The translations under genes and the position numbers were made by a program. From Prochlorococcus marinus str. MIT 9211 (lineage in GTDB: Bacteria > Cyanobacteriota > Cyanobacteriia > PCC-6307 > Cyanobiaceae), in NCBI RefSeq assembly GCF_000018585.1, contig NC_009976.1:429982-493981 (forward strand): 64,000 nucleotides of DNA. The letters are read 5' to 3'. How positions within the stretch are numbered: the stretch's first letter is position 1; every line of letters begins with the position of its first letter. Under the pieces are notes generated by a model. The model had not been told where the DNA came from. It did not search any database and worked only from the letters and a program-made list of their open reading frames with translations. Positions 8,144 through 17,278 of the stretch are shown here, one piece after another.

Positions 8144-9883
8144 CTAACTGGGTGCTGATGATAGAGCATTTTGGGCGTTTGCTGTAGCTCTTTTGAAATG
8201 ATCTTCGCCGTTTAATGGATTCCCCCAAAGAATTTTTCCGCCTTTATGCTTTACCGTTCCAGGGATTGCGCCTTTTAGTTTTTTAAGCTGGTTTGTTTGA
8301 GCCATAATTATAGGAACTTTTTTATTTAGCTTTGCTCGACTAAAAAAAGCAGCGAGATCAGCACCCATTTGCAAATCATTTTCTTCATAGATTCCATTTG
8401 ATGCTTTCATGACTACATGGCTGCCTGGACATTCTTGTGCATGAAACCATATATCCCCCTTTCGAGATTCTTTGAGGCTAATAAGCTCATTCTGCCGGTG
8501 ATTTCTTCCAATTTGTATTGACAAGCCACTAGGGCTAATTAATTCAAGTATTAGAGATGGTTGAACTATTGAATTTGTAGAAGAAGCTTTAATTTGAGAT
8601 CTGAATAAGTGCTTTTCAAGCTCATCTTTTAATTCGCTTATTGCTTTTATTTTTTCTGAATTATTTTCACATTGGCTTGAAGTGATTTCGTTAAGAAAAA
8701 GTTCGCTTTCATTAATAAGATTAAGTTTTTTTGTGTGGTGATTGATTCTCTCGATTAGGACAGACTCAGAACGCCTCATTTTCTTCGCCTTCTGATAAAG
8801 GTCCTGGGCTTCCTTGACTTGATCTTTGCTTGGTTTTTGAGAACAAAGGATTTTATCTGCTTGTCTTTTTATAAGATCATTTTTAGGAATATTTTCAAGT
8901 AGATATTTTTGTTTTTTCATCTGAGTCTCTTCAGATTCCTTTATTTTTAGAAGCTTCTTATTAAGCCCACTGGACAACTCCTTAAATCTTTTTAATTCTA
9001 ATTTCGTACGATAGTAATAGCCAAGAGCAAGACTGACTTCTTTTAATTCTGATGAGGCATCATTATTGTAGTTCCATACTTTATAAGCCGTTGGCCCTTC
9101 AAAGAATATAGAGTAAGTTTCTTTTTCTATATGATCTAACCAAATCAGCCATCTTTTGTAGAGAAGGTGCCATGTTTCCTCGGAAATTTCCTTAACTGAA
9201 AGATTTATAATCTCTTTGGCTAATTCTTTTTCTTCACTAGCCAATTGAAGTAGTAAAGAAGGGCTAACCCCTTGAAAATTTTGCAAAAAAGCATCCTTTA
9301 GTTTGATAGGTACTAGGCAAAGTCTTTCCTTCCAGTGGAGAAATGATTCATTTTTATCTGGTTTTACTCCTCTTGGCTGGGGTGGCTGGATATATGGATC
9401 ACCCGTGCTAATGGGTCTTAATCGAGATTGGTGATTACGGATTTGCCTACCAAGAGTTATTGTCTTGCGTTCTTTATTAAGCATAAAGAAATTACTGTGC
9501 CTTCCCATTAATTCGAGGATTAAAAATCTTTGTAATTTTTGATTTGGTCTTAATGCAAAGCCAAATTCTATTATTCGTTCAAACCCTTCTTGCTTTAGTT
9601 CGATCAATGCCATTTGTCGAAGTCCATGATTAATTTGCTTTGCTAGTGTGCTTTCTCCAAAGGATCTGGGAGGAGAGTTTATTTCTACTAACCTTGCCGA
9701 GGATGCATCCCAGCTGAGTTCAACCCAGACAACGCTTGTTACTGTGCGGAAAGATAATTGCAATGTATTTGCTTCTACTTGTTGAGCTTTCTCGAAACGA
9801 CTTGGAATTATTTTTGTACGCATATCAACCATTACAGCCTTGAGACTGGTCAGGTCCATTATTTGTAGCAGTGAATTGTCCAT
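8144..9883 (-). CDS. rqcH: Ribosome quality control protein RqcH (NFACT / Rqc2 family)
   Basis: A 579-residue protein of the Rqc2/NEMF/FbpA group, which binds obstructed 50S subunits and, in bacteria, directs alanine tailing of stalled chains. The NFACT-N domain covers roughly residues 10-210, a charged coiled-coil region 300-440, and the NFACT-R (DUF814) domain the C-terminus, with KGDIWFHAQECPGSHVVMK near 490. It was formerly annotated as a fibronectin-binding protein. ATG codons at 9883 and 9859 (MDLTSLKAV) are both possible; homologues often begin close to the second. The gene is divergent from gmk. Confidence 0.85.
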   Translation of the reverse strand: MDNSLLQIMDLTSLKAVMVDMRTKIIPSRFEKAQQVEANTLQLSFRTVTSVVWVELSWDASSARLVEINSPPRSFGESTLAKQINHGLRQMALIELKQEGFERIIEFGFALRPNQKLQRFLILELMGRHSNFFMLNKERKTITLGRQIRNHQSRLRPISTGDPYIQPPQPRGVKPDKNESFLHWKERLCLVPIKLKDAFLQNFQGVSPSLLLQLASEEKELAKEIINLSVKEISEETWHLLYKRWLIWLDHIEKETYSIFFEGPTAYKVWNYNNDASSELKEVSLALGYYYRTKLELKRFKELSSGLNKKLLKIKESEETQMKKQKYLLENIPKNDLIKRQADKILCSQKPSKDQVKEAQDLYQKAKKMRRSESVLIERINHHTKKLNLINESELFLNEITSSQCENNSEKIKAISELKDELEKHLFRSQIKASSTNSIVQPSLILELISPSGLSIQIGRNHRQNELISLKESRKGDIWFHAQECPGSHVVMKASNGIYEENDLQMGADLAAFFSRAKLNKKVPIIMAQTNQLKKLKGAIPGTVKHKGGKILWGNPLNGEDHFKRATANAQNALSSAPS

Positions 9884-9947
9884 TGAATTAGCTTGGACAG
9901 TAATCGCAGGGAATTTTTGGCTTTGCGATTAATTCATAGATAATGTT

Positions 9948-10505
9948 ATGACTTCAATGAGCTCTCTTATTGTAATTACAGGTCCAAGTGGAGTTGGTAA
10001 AGGAACTTTAGTAGAAAAGTTACTTGAAAGAAATAGTTCACTTTGGCTTTCTATATCTGCAACTACTCGCTCCCCAAGGGAAGGGGAAGTTGAGGGTAAA
10101 AACTATTTCTTTTTAGAACCTAAAAGGTTTAGCGAGGTGAAAGAACAAGGTGGCTTTCTTGAATGGGCAGAATTTGCAGGAAATTTCTATGGAACGCCTA
10201 AAAAACAAATTGATGAAAAGATTTCCCAAGGTAAAAAAGTCTTGCTTGAAATCGAACTCGAAGGAGCTCGCCAAGTTAGAAAAAATTGTGATAAATCATT
10301 CCAAATATTCATAGCTCCTCCTAGCTTTGAGGAACTTGAGCAAAGAATTAGAGGTAGGGGAACTGATTCTGAGAACGCTATTAAACGGCGCTTGGCTAGG
10401 GCAAAAGAAGAAATAAATGCAATAAAGGAATTTGATGCCGTGGTTATAAATGACCACATTGAATTGGCTCTATTAGAAATAGAAAGACTTGTTAAAGCTT
10501 CTTAA
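9948..10505 (+). CDS. gmk: Guanylate kinase
   Basis: A 185-residue kinase that phosphorylates GMP to GDP with ATP. The P-loop [10 protein letters not shown] is at residues 12-21. The GMP-binding region contains [18 protein letters not shown] (about 38-55) and [15 protein letters not shown] (about 70-84). The lid segment [17 protein letters not shown] is near 132. Length and order match the family. ATG 9948 and ATG 9957 are both usable. psaJ converges on it, 14 bases beyond its stop. Confidence 0.97.
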   Translation: MTSMSSLIVITGPSGVGKGTLVEKLLERNSSLWLSISATTRSPREGEVEGKNYFFLEPKRFSEVKEQGGFLEWAEFAGNFYGTPKKQIDEKISQGKKVLLEIELEGARQVRKNCDKSFQIFIAPPSFEELEQRIRGRGTDSENAIKRRLARAKEEINAIKEFDAVVINDHIELALLEIERLVKAS

Positions 10506-10519
10506 TTCTTGAAAAGTTC

Positions 10520-10654
10520 TTATAACCCTGGATGGAACAGAAGGTCTGGAACGAAACGATTCCATTCAACAAGTATACCTGCAGTAAGAACAATCCAAAT
10601 GGTTGCTACTACTGGGGCAGATCTGAACCATTTTGTTGAGAATAGTTTGAACAT
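10520..10654 (-). CDS. psaJ: Photosystem I reaction centre subunit IX
   Basis: A 44-residue hydrophobic protein read directly from the minus strand between gmk and psaF. It begins [20 protein letters not shown] and ends [15 protein letters not shown] single transmembrane helix with the LVEWNRF(V/F)PD C-terminal signature is diagnostic of PsaJ, which packs against PsaF near the plastocyanin/cytochrome c6 docking side. It is 55 bases downstream of psaF on the same strand, the usual psaF-psaJ order. Confidence 0.95.
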   Translation of the reverse strand: MFKLFSTKWFRSAPVVATIWIVLTAGILVEWNRFVPDLLFHPGL

Positions 10655-10709
10655 TAGATGTGGGTTAGTAAATTTTAATTAGGAGTGTGGATCTGAAAAG
10701 ATATTGAAC

Positions 10710-11261
10710 TTAACGAGGGCCATTTAGTGTGATGTTTTCGTCTTTTTCTCTTAGCTCACCACTTCTGCCCTGCTTATTGGCTTCTAATGGCCATGCTGCA
10801 CCCTTACGGAGGCACTCCCTTGCCAAAGCAAAGTCAATGATTATTTCGTTTTCTGCTGGGTTTTTTGTAAGTTTTGAAGCTCTTAGGTACTCCCTACCTG
10901 ACCAGCCAATGATCCCAGCTATATAGATAAAGATGTGGGCTGGAATTAGTACGTCACCTTCATGGTGACGGTTGGCCAAAGCGCCAAAAGGTTCAATGGT
11001 TGCAGCAATAATCAAGTGAGGAAGTCCATCATCTCCGCATGATGCTTTGCTATAGCGTTCAAACCTAGCTATATCTTTGGCGGTTGATGCACTACTTGCT
11101 CGTTCTTGGAAACGAGCATTGTCTGCGCATAGGGTAAGACCATTGGCAGTAAATTCAGTGCTACCCCTGTCAGCGTTAACAGCTTCACCAGCTGCATTTA
11201 CTACAGGTGCTAAACCTAGAAGAAGGAAAGCGGATAGCAGAATTGAGAAGAGACGACGCAT
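10710..11261 (-). CDS. psaF: Photosystem I subunit III (plastocyanin docking protein)
   Basis: A 183-residue lumenal-facing photosystem I subunit. It has a cleavable signal peptide (MRRLFSILLSAFLLLGLAPVVNAAG). Conserved Cys pairs lie in LTLCADNARFQ and YSKASCGDDGLPHLI, and a transmembrane helix follows (HIFIYIAGIIGWSGREYL). The usual closing segment EIIIDFALARECLRKGAAWP is present. In cyanobacteria PsaF is not essential for donor binding but stabilises PsaJ and the outer antenna. The start at 11261 is the only one that gives a proper signal peptide. It forms an operon with psaJ and is divergent from tsaD. Confidence 0.96.
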   Translation of the reverse strand: MRRLFSILLSAFLLLGLAPVVNAAGEAVNADRGSTEFTANGLTLCADNARFQERASSASTAKDIARFERYSKASCGDDGLPHLIIAATIEPFGALANRHHEGDVLIPAHIFIYIAGIIGWSGREYLRASKLTKNPAENEIIIDFALARECLRKGAAWPLEANKQGRSGELREKDENITLNGPR

Positions 11262-11337
11262 TAGTTCGAAGCCTTTTTTAACCTGACTTTTTAGAAGCAG
11301 GATTTCACATTACCTAAGTTAAATGAGATACGACCAA

Positions 11338-12411
11338 ATGATGCAAACTGTACTTGCCCTCGAAACAAGTTGTGACGAGACTGCCGTTGCATTAGTCCAA
11401 TTCGAAGGTGGAAAATTCCGTGTAATTGCTAATTGCATTGCCTCTCAGGCTGATGAGCATTCAAAATGGGGGGGAGTAGTTCCCGAAATAGCCTCTAGAC
11501 GACATCTGGAATTAATGCCTTTTTTAATTAAAGAAGCATTGATTGAGGCGAAAACAGGCTTTGAAAGTATTGATTTAATAGGAGCGACTGTGGCTCCAGG
11601 GCTTACAGGGGCTTTGTTGATTGGATCCTTAACGGCAAGAAGTCTTGCTGCTCTTCACGGGATTCCTTTCTTTGGTGTGCATCATTTGGAAGGACACCTT
11701 GCTTCTGTTTTGCTTTCTGATGAAGTCCCAACCCCTCCTTTTTTGGTTCTATTGGTTAGTGGTGGTCATACAGAACTTATAAGAGTAAACAAAAATTTTG
11801 ATTATCAACGTCTTGGGCGAAGTCATGATGATGCAGCGGGGGAGGCTTTTGACAAGGTGGCAAGATTATTGGGCCTGAGTTATCCAGGTGGACCTTCAAT
11901 TGAAAAAATTGCTAAAGGAGGTGACCCTAGAAGATTTTCTTTCCCTAAGGGAAGGGTCTCCAACCCAGGAGGAGGCTATTACCCATATGATTTCTCTTTT
12001 AGTGGTCTTAAAACAGCTGTATTGCGTCAGGTCGAGAAGCTTAAAAAATCGGATATCGATCTTCCCTTGAGTGATCTTGCTGCAAGTTTTGAGCAGGTAG
12101 TGGCAGAAGTGCTTGTTGAAAGAAGTCTGAAGTGTGCCGAAGAGCAAGGTATCGACTCTTTAGTAATGGTGGGAGGTGTGGCTGCAAATCATCGATTGAG
12201 AGAGCTAATGATGACCAGTTCGAAGGATATTTCTCTGAAAGTTTATTTGGCATCAAAATCTTTTTGCACAGACAATGCAGCAATGATTGGTACTGCAGCA
12301 TTGCTTCGCTTGATTTCTGGCGGTAGTCCTAGTTCTATGGAATTGGGTGTTTGTGCTCGTTTAGGCCTTGAAGAGGCTTCTCGTTTGTATGACGACCAGC
12401 CTCCTTTTTGA
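11338..12411 (+). CDS. tsaD: tRNA N6-adenosine threonylcarbamoyltransferase
   Basis: An ASKHA-fold enzyme that transfers the threonylcarbamoyl group to A37 of ANN-decoding tRNAs. It has the N-terminal [15 protein letters not shown], the metal-binding HHLEGH (about 105-110), VSGGHTELI, and the C-terminal [13 protein letters not shown] and CTDNAAMIG segments. The frame extends to ATG 11323, but family members begin right before '[12 protein letters not shown]', so ATG 11338 or 11341 is more likely. The resulting length of about 357 is normal. It is divergent from psaF and followed after 40 bases by an hli gene. Confidence 0.95.
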   Translation: MMQTVLALETSCDETAVALVQFEGGKFRVIANCIASQADEHSKWGGVVPEIASRRHLELMPFLIKEALIEAKTGFESIDLIGATVAPGLTGALLIGSLTARSLAALHGIPFFGVHHLEGHLASVLLSDEVPTPPFLVLLVSGGHTELIRVNKNFDYQRLGRSHDDAAGEAFDKVARLLGLSYPGGPSIEKIAKGGDPRRFSFPKGRVSNPGGGYYPYDFSFSGLKTAVLRQVEKLKKSDIDLPLSDLAASFEQVVAEVLVERSLKCAEEQGIDSLVMVGGVAANHRLRELMMTSSKDISLKVYLASKSFCTDNAAMIGTAALLRLISGGSPSSMELGVCARLGLEEASRLYDDQPPF

Positions 12412-12451
12412 CACTTTCTTTCGAATTTTTTTGGATCGCTAGAATATTGAT

Positions 12452-12628
12452 ATGAATTCTCGAAAAAAGCCAAGTATTGCAAACTCTGCTGAGCCTGTCA
12501 GTAAGCAAGAGTTGAATTCATGGAAACGAGGGTTTACTCCTCAAGCTGAGATTTGGAATGGAAGGATGGCAACTATTGGACTTATTTTGGGAGTAGGTAC
12601 TTTAGTTCTAGTAAATTTCTTTTTCTAG
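12452..12628 (+). CDS. hli: High-light-inducible protein (Hlip), single-helix
   Basis: A 58-residue protein translated directly from 12452. The chlorophyll-binding motif EIWNGRMA (residues 33-40) leads into one transmembrane helix (TIGLILGVGTLVLVNFFF), the standard one-helix ELIP/Hlip plan. Hlips bind chlorophyll and carotenoid and protect photosystems or chlorophyll synthesis under excess light. The polar N-terminus of about 30 residues is ordinary for picocyanobacterial Hlips. It is transcribed with tsaD (40-base gap), and the DUF1643 gene starts 1 base after its stop. The hli family number cannot be assigned from sequence alone. Confidence 0.93.
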   Translation: MNSRKKPSIANSAEPVSKQELNSWKRGFTPQAEIWNGRMATIGLILGVGTLVLVNFFF

Positions 12629-12629
12629 C

Positions 12630-13199
12630 TTGAAAATATCGAAATTCCTTTTGAAAAATTTAAATTTAAGTTTAGAAGACAGCAGAGAAGCCTTTAGTGT
12701 TTGTGGCTCATATAGATGGTGGCTCACAAGAAAGATTGGTTGTGAGCAAAGAAAATTGCTTTTTATTGGTTTAAATCCTTCCAATGCAAATTCTGTAAGA
12801 GATGATCCAACTCTTAAAAGGCTTATAGGTTTTTGTAGATCGTGGAAATATGGAAGTCTTATTGTTGTGAATTTATTTGCAAGAATCGGAAAGTCTCCAT
12901 CAATACTCAAGTTTTGTGCTGATCCAGTTGGATTTGAAAATAATTCTGAGCTTAAATATAGAGCTTCGTTATGGGCAAATAATTCAGACTGGGATTTATG
13001 GCTTGGGTGGGGTGCTAATGGCGTTTTTAAACAAAGAAATCTAAAAGTGCTTGAATTATTGGCAGAATATTCACATATTCGTTTTGATAACTTCCCAAAT
13101 TCTTTAGGGCCATTAGCAATAGGAGTAACTAAGGGAGGTCACCCAATGCATCCTCTTTATTCGTCTAAACGCAAACTTTTAAAAGCATTTGAGATTTGA
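12630..13199 (+). CDS. DUF1643 domain protein
   Basis: A 189-residue soluble protein matching DUF1643: RKLLFIGLNPSNANSVRDDPTLKR near residues 42-65, VVNLFARIGKSP near 79, and a closing PLAIGVTKGGHPMHPLY. The molecular function is unknown. The only in-frame start is TTG 12630, 1 base after the hli stop, so translation is likely coupled to hli. No membrane segment or recognised catalytic motif is present. The gene is followed by about 200 bases with no gene. Confidence 0.8.
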   Translation: MKISKFLLKNLNLSLEDSREAFSVCGSYRWWLTRKIGCEQRKLLFIGLNPSNANSVRDDPTLKRLIGFCRSWKYGSLIVVNLFARIGKSPSILKFCADPVGFENNSELKYRASLWANNSDWDLWLGWGANGVFKQRNLKVLELLAEYSHIRFDNFPNSLGPLAIGVTKGGHPMHPLYSSKRKLLKAFEI

Positions 13200-13396
13200 T
13201 AAAAACCTTTAATTATTTCTATAAAGAAAAAAGGAGCTAATTAGTACTACCATTTAATTATTGGAGGGGTTATATAAGTAAATATGTTGTTTGTTTTAAT
13301 TGAGAGGTCTTTTAGAGAACTGTCCGTACAGGCTTTATATCAATGCACATGACTTTTTCAATGAAATTGATGAAATGAGTCGCAACATGCATTTTT

Positions 13397-14614
13397 GTGA
13401 GTGCGATGACTCCTGAGAGGCTAGGTCTACTTTGGGGTATCACAGTTTTTGCTGGTGCTGGGGCAAGGGTTTTGTCTGTGATATCTGGATTGCCAGGTGT
13501 TGTGCTATTGCTTTTGTCTGGCTTGTTGATTGGAAGATCAGGGCTTGGACTAGTTGAGCCACTCGATTTAGGCCAAGGTCTTGAGACAATTGTTGGTTTG
13601 TTGGTCAGCCTTGTCCTTTTTGATGGGGGGCTGAATCTTCGTTTGCCCGGGGGGACTATTAAGGCAACTGTTTTGCGTATCTCACTTATAAGGATTTTTA
13701 TATCTTTTGCGGCTGTGCTGGTAACTGCTCATCTATTAGCCGGTTTGTCTTGGTCAGTATCGTCCGTATATAGCGCAATTGTTCTTGCAACTGGGCCAAC
13801 AGTTGTAACTCCACTTGTTCAGCAGATTCGTCTTGCCTCTCCTCTGGGTGATGTCCTTGAAGCAGAAGGTTTGGTGCTTGAACCCATAGGGGCTGTTTTA
13901 GCTTTGCTTCTCCTTGAACTCCTTGTGGGCGATTTACATGGTCTTAGGGAAGTCGCTTTCGGTTTGTTAGCAAGGTTAGGAGGAGGCGTGATTATGGGCT
14001 TGTTTGCAGGGTGGATTCTTGCCGAAGCTCTTCAAAGAATTAAAACGGATGCTTCTTTAGGCATAAGGTTGCAATTGACTCTGGGCATAGTTTTTTTACT
14101 TTATGGTTTTTGTGAATGGTTATTACCTGAGTCAGGCTTGCCTGCTTCAGTCGCAGCAGGTTTCATAGTTGGTAGAAGGCAATCTATTGAAGTAGATCAG
14201 TTAGATCAATTAATTAGAGAGTTAGCCCAATTAGCAATCACAATGTTATTCCCATTACTTGCTGCAGATGTGTCATGGAGAGAACTAAGTCCTTTGGGCT
14301 GGGGTGGAATCAGCTGTGTTTTGGTCTTAATGTTAATTATTCGACCTGCAGCGGTAAGCCTTGCAACTATTGGACTGCCCTTGGATTTTAGGCAAAGATT
14401 GTTTTTGGGTTGGTTAGCTCCTAGAGGGATTGTCACTGCAGCAGTGGCTTCCCTTTTCTCTATTCGATTAGAACAAGCAGGAGTTTTGGGGGCAGGACGT
14501 CTTCAGGGATTAGTTTTCTTAACGATTTTGATGACCGTTGGCATTCAAGGTCTTACAGCTAAGCCATTGGCTAAAGGATTGGGTTTGTTGGCAAAACAAG
14601 AGCAAACTCCTTAA
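13397..14614 (+). CDS. Sodium/proton antiporter, CPA1/NhaP-type
   Basis: A 405-residue polytopic membrane protein with about 12 hydrophobic segments, typical of NhaP-like cation:proton antiporters. The family core is visible: LVSLVLFDGGLNL near residue 70, LATGPTVVTPLVQ near 131 and LEAEGLVLEPIGAVLALL near 155. The paired acidic residues of the core (AEG...EP here) are the usual ion-binding neighbourhood; many homologues have 'NDA' or 'GPT' variants. GTG 13397 is used; ATG 13406 is an alternative. gltX converges, with a 6-base gap. Confidence 0.88.
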   Translation: MSAMTPERLGLLWGITVFAGAGARVLSVISGLPGVVLLLLSGLLIGRSGLGLVEPLDLGQGLETIVGLLVSLVLFDGGLNLRLPGGTIKATVLRISLIRIFISFAAVLVTAHLLAGLSWSVSSVYSAIVLATGPTVVTPLVQQIRLASPLGDVLEAEGLVLEPIGAVLALLLLELLVGDLHGLREVAFGLLARLGGGVIMGLFAGWILAEALQRIKTDASLGIRLQLTLGIVFLLYGFCEWLLPESGLPASVAAGFIVGRRQSIEVDQLDQLIRELAQLAITMLFPLLAADVSWRELSPLGWGGISCVLVLMLIIRPAAVSLATIGLPLDFRQRLFLGWLAPRGIVTAAVASLFSIRLEQAGVLGAGRLQGLVFLTILMTVGIQGLTAKPLAKGLGLLAKQEQTP

Positions 14615-14620
14615 AAAGAA

Positions 14621-16051
14621 CTATAAACATCTTTCTATTCTTGATTTGTCTTGGTTGATTTCTGAAAGAAGTATCCATGAATTAATTACATCAGGGCCTT
14701 GCAAGCATCCTAGAAGTGCTGCTCTGAGGCTTTTCATTATTAACCCTTTCTTAAACCCACCAAAAACTGCTGCATCATTAATTAGTTTTTTTGCATGCTC
14801 AACAGTTAATTTATTTATTTTTGAGGTATCTATTTGCTTTAAAAGAATTTTTAGAGAGTCTTTAGCACCTTCTATCTCTAATTGATTAATAGCATCTTGA
14901 TTTAATAATGGGTCTTCAAAAAAGAAACGACTTTGTTCAACGCTGTCAGTCAATAGAGTCATTGAAGGTTTTATAAGTTCAATAAGCTTTAGAGACCATT
15001 CCAAATTAGGTAGATCCCAACCTTCTTTATTAAAGAGAGGCTCAACAGCTTTAAGAATTTCTTCAGAGGATGAGTCATGAATTGTTTGAGAGTTGAGCCA
15101 TTTGAGTTTTTCCCAATCAAATTTTGCACCCGCTTTATTTACACGATCAAAATCAAATACTTTTGAAGATTCTTCAATAGTAAATTTTTCATCCATGCCA
15201 TCCGGTATAGACCAACCGAGGAGAGTCATGTAGTTGGACATTGCTTTAGAGGTATATCCCATCTCCTTGAAATCACTTATGGAAGTTACGCCATCGCGCT
15301 TAGATAATTTTTTGCCTTCAGCATTAAGAATTAATGGGGTATGGGCAAACTTTGGGAGTGTTAGTCCAAGTGCCTTATAAAGAAGTATTTGTTTCGCTGT
15401 ATTGGCAATATGGTCTTCTCCTCTAATGACATGCGTAATGCCCATATATCCATCATCTATCACTACAACTAAGTTATATAGAGGGTCTCCAATCTCATTG
15501 GCTGGAGCTCTTCTGGCAATCACCATGTCTCCACCAAGATCTTTCCCTGTCCAATTCATTGGTCCCCGAACAAGGTCATTCCATTGGATGGATTCATTAT
15601 CATCAATACGAAAACGAATAACAGCAGTTCTGCCTTCAGATAAAAAGTTTGACTCTTCTTCTGTACTTAATGACCGGTGCCTGTTGTCATACCTTGGGGG
15701 CTTATTTCTTGACTTTTGCTCTTCTCTCATTGCAGCAAGCTCTTCTTCGGTTGTGAAGCACCTATACGCAAGGCCTTTTTCAAGTAAGTATTTAATTGCT
15801 TCGCGATGCTGCTCAATACGATTGCTTTGAATTATTGGTTCTGCGTCCCAAGTAAGGCCAAGCCAATCAAGACCTTCAAGAATATTTTCTTTGTACTCCT
15901 CTTGCGACCTTTCTTTATCAGTATCTTCTATGCGAATAAGAAAGCTGCCATTATTTTTTCGGGCAAACAACCAATTGAATAAAGCTGTTCTTGCTGTGCC
16001 TATATGTAACTTCCCAGTTGGGCTAGGAGCAAGTCTTACTTTTATTGCCAA
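14621..16051 (-). CDS. gltX: Glutamyl-tRNA synthetase
   Basis: A class I aminoacyl-tRNA synthetase of 476 residues. It also feeds tetrapyrrole synthesis, since Glu-tRNA is the substrate of HemA and then HemL (present in this window). The HIGH motif is in [14 protein letters not shown] at the N-terminus and the KMSKS motif is KLSKR near residue 240. The frame is open to 16099 but would then run toward tRNA-Asp. The conserved N-terminus [12 protein letters not shown] begins at TTG 16051, which I take as the start. The gene follows tRNA-Asp on the same strand by 21 bases. Confidence 0.94.
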   Translation of the reverse strand: MAIKVRLAPSPTGKLHIGTARTALFNWLFARKNNGSFLIRIEDTDKERSQEEYKENILEGLDWLGLTWDAEPIIQSNRIEQHREAIKYLLEKGLAYRCFTTEEELAAMREEQKSRNKPPRYDNRHRSLSTEEESNFLSEGRTAVIRFRIDDNESIQWNDLVRGPMNWTGKDLGGDMVIARRAPANEIGDPLYNLVVVIDDGYMGITHVIRGEDHIANTAKQILLYKALGLTLPKFAHTPLILNAEGKKLSKRDGVTSISDFKEMGYTSKAMSNYMTLLGWSIPDGMDEKFTIEESSKVFDFDRVNKAGAKFDWEKLKWLNSQTIHDSSSEEILKAVEPLFNKEGWDLPNLEWSLKLIELIKPSMTLLTDSVEQSRFFFEDPLLNQDAINQLEIEGAKDSLKILLKQIDTSKINKLTVEHAKKLINDAAVFGGFKKGLIMKSLRAALLGCLQGPDVINSWILLSEINQDKSRIERCL

Positions 16052-16072
16052 GGCTTTTTTCAGATCTGGATA

Positions 16073-16146
16073 CGGGACCGACGGGATTCGAACCCGCAAC
16101 TTCCGCCGTGACAGGGCGGTGCTCTAACCGGTTGAACTACGGTCCC
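16073..16146 (-). tRNA. tRNA-Asp (anticodon GUC)
   Basis: A 74-base cloverleaf on the minus strand. The acceptor GGGACCG pairs with CGGTCCC and has discriminator G. The anticodon stem CCGCC/GGCGG surrounds loop CTGTCAC, giving GUC. The T arm GCGGG-TTCGAAT-CCCGT is perfect. CCA is not encoded. It lies between a small protein gene and gltX on the same strand. Confidence 0.97.
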
Positions 16147-16262
16147 AAGTTTTATAGGACTAGCCTATATGTCTTAGGAATGACCAAAGAAGTATCAATG
16201 TATAACATGCCTCCCGTCAAATTGGACAAAAGGTATGAATAAAAGGCTTCTAGGGTTTTAGA

Positions 16263-16296
16263 AATTGTCATCTTAAGGAATTTAAGTATGACAATT
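16263..16296 (-). terminator. Strong AT-rich inverted repeat, possible terminator
   Basis: AATTGTCAT (16263-16271) pairs with ATGACAATT (16288-16296), and the inner CTTAA/TTAAG bases extend the stem with one bulge, leaving a GGAA-type loop. It starts 10 bases beyond the stop of the 62-residue gene (minus strand). No long U tract follows, so termination is plausible but not certain. It could instead be a processing site ahead of tRNA-Asp. Confidence 0.45.
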
Positions 16297-16305
16297 CCTT
16301 CTGAA

Positions 16306-16494
16306 TCAGGGACGAAACCCTGCAGGTTCAATCAGTCTGACTTGGTTGCCGCGAGCAGTGAATTCTCTGCCTTGATCACTTTGGACAACAACTCTGCCGC
16401 CGGATTTGACTCGAATAACACGGGCTCTGACCCAGCCGAGAGCAGCTGACTCAAGAACTTTTACGACATCACCAGGTTGAAGATCTAACTCCAT
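16306..16494 (-). CDS. Small KOW/SH3-like protein, unknown function
   Basis: From ATG 16494 this is 62 residues starting MELDLQPGDVVKVLE. The pattern of alternating hydrophobic strands with GDVVKV, ARVIRVKSGGRVVVQ and EFTARGNQVRLIE suggests a small five-strand SH3/KOW-like barrel. That fold is often RNA- or ribosome-associated, but no function is established by the sequence. A longer frame to 16560 would overlap tRNA-Trp and was rejected. The position between two tRNAs and beside rplS and gltX fits a translation-related role, which is inference. Confidence 0.7.
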   Translation of the reverse strand: MELDLQPGDVVKVLESAALGWVRARVIRVKSGGRVVVQSDQGREFTARGNQVRLIEPAGFRP

Positions 16495-16530
16495 TCTCAG
16501 AACTAAGAAACTGCTGTAAGGGTGATCGAA

Positions 16531-16603
16531 CGCGCCGTGGAGGACTTGAACCCCCGACATCAGGTTTTGGAGACCTGCGTTCTACCAACTGAACTAACGG
16601 CGC
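16531..16603 (-). tRNA. tRNA-Trp (anticodon CCA)
   Basis: A 73-base cloverleaf on the minus strand. The acceptor GCGCCGT pairs with ACGGCGC and has discriminator G. The anticodon stem CAGGT/ACCTG encloses loop CTCCAAA with anticodon CCA. The T arm GGGGG-TTCAAGT-CCTCC is complete apart from a wobble pair. CCA is not encoded. It lies 62 bases beyond the rplS stop on the same strand. Confidence 0.96.
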
Positions 16604-16665
16604 ATTTTAGATGCCCTAGTACCAAAGTTGCGACAATGGTATTTGGATTGAACGAGGTCGAGACC

Positions 16666-17157
16666 TCAGCGATCGAAGCGCTGCTTGACGCGAGTGGCTT
16701 TGCCAACACGTTCGCGCAGATAGAAAAGCTTCGCTCTTCTAACTTTACCGCGACGCTCGACTTTTATTGAGGCGACCTGAGGGCTATGTACCATAAAAAC
16801 TCTTTCAACCCCTACACCTTGAAAGATTCGCCTAACAGTAATGGTTTGGTTTATGCCCCCGTGACGTTTTGCAATAACCACACCCTCATAAGGCTGAACG
16901 CGTTCTTTGTTCCCTTCACTTATGCGAACTCCTACTTTGACGGTATCGCCTACGTAAACTTCTGGAACTTTGTCTTTCTGTTGTGAAAGCTCAAACTCTT
17001 TAATTAGATCTTTAGTTTCACCCTTTTGGTTATGAGTTTTTAAACCAGAAGAAGAGCTTGGTTTCTTTTCTTTGGGTGAATCACTCTCTGGTGGACTTGT
17101 TAGTCCACCACTGCTTGATTCCTCTGTTGAAGAGGTATTTTGTAAATCAGCAGTCAT
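16666..17157 (-). CDS. rplS: Large ribosomal subunit protein bL19, N-terminally extended
   Basis: A 163-residue ribosomal protein located at the 30S-50S interface. The L19 core runs from about residue 46 to the end, with [20 protein letters not shown], the [12 protein letters not shown] segment, and the closing [17 protein letters not shown]. The first 45-50 residues are a Ser/Glu/Pro/Lys-rich, low-complexity extension absent from typical L19 proteins of about 115 residues. No later ATG precedes the core closely, so the extension is probably translated. Downstream on the same strand are tRNA-Trp, the KOW-like gene, tRNA-Asp and gltX. Confidence 0.95.
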   Translation of the reverse strand: MTADLQNTSSTEESSSGGLTSPPESDSPKEKKPSSSSGLKTHNQKGETKDLIKEFELSQQKDKVPEVYVGDTVKVGVRISEGNKERVQPYEGVVIAKRHGGINQTITVRRIFQGVGVERVFMVHSPQVASIKVERRGKVRRAKLFYLRERVGKATRVKQRFDR

Positions 17158-17278
17158 CCGAACCTTTTAATTTATTTGCCGAAAAACTATTGTAACTCTT
17201 CACAAATCATTCTCCTCAGGCATTTGCTCTTTTTTCTTAAGTTTTAGATTTTAAAAAACCGATTTACCTCCAGCTTTT

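Noticed and set aside
12041-12301. Minus-strand frame inside tsaD
   Set aside because: It is the shadow of a highly conserved gene; composition does not look like a protein.
13200-13396. Short frame MLFVLIERSF in the gap before the antiporter
   Set aside because: Only about 22 residues, no ribosome-binding site, no similarity to a known small protein.
16052-16099. Upstream extension of gltX
   Set aside because: The added residues run into the tRNA-Asp gene and do not match the family N-terminus; TTG 16051 fits.
16495-16560. Upstream extension of the KOW-like small protein
   Set aside because: It would overlap tRNA-Trp; ATG 16494 gives a natural domain start.
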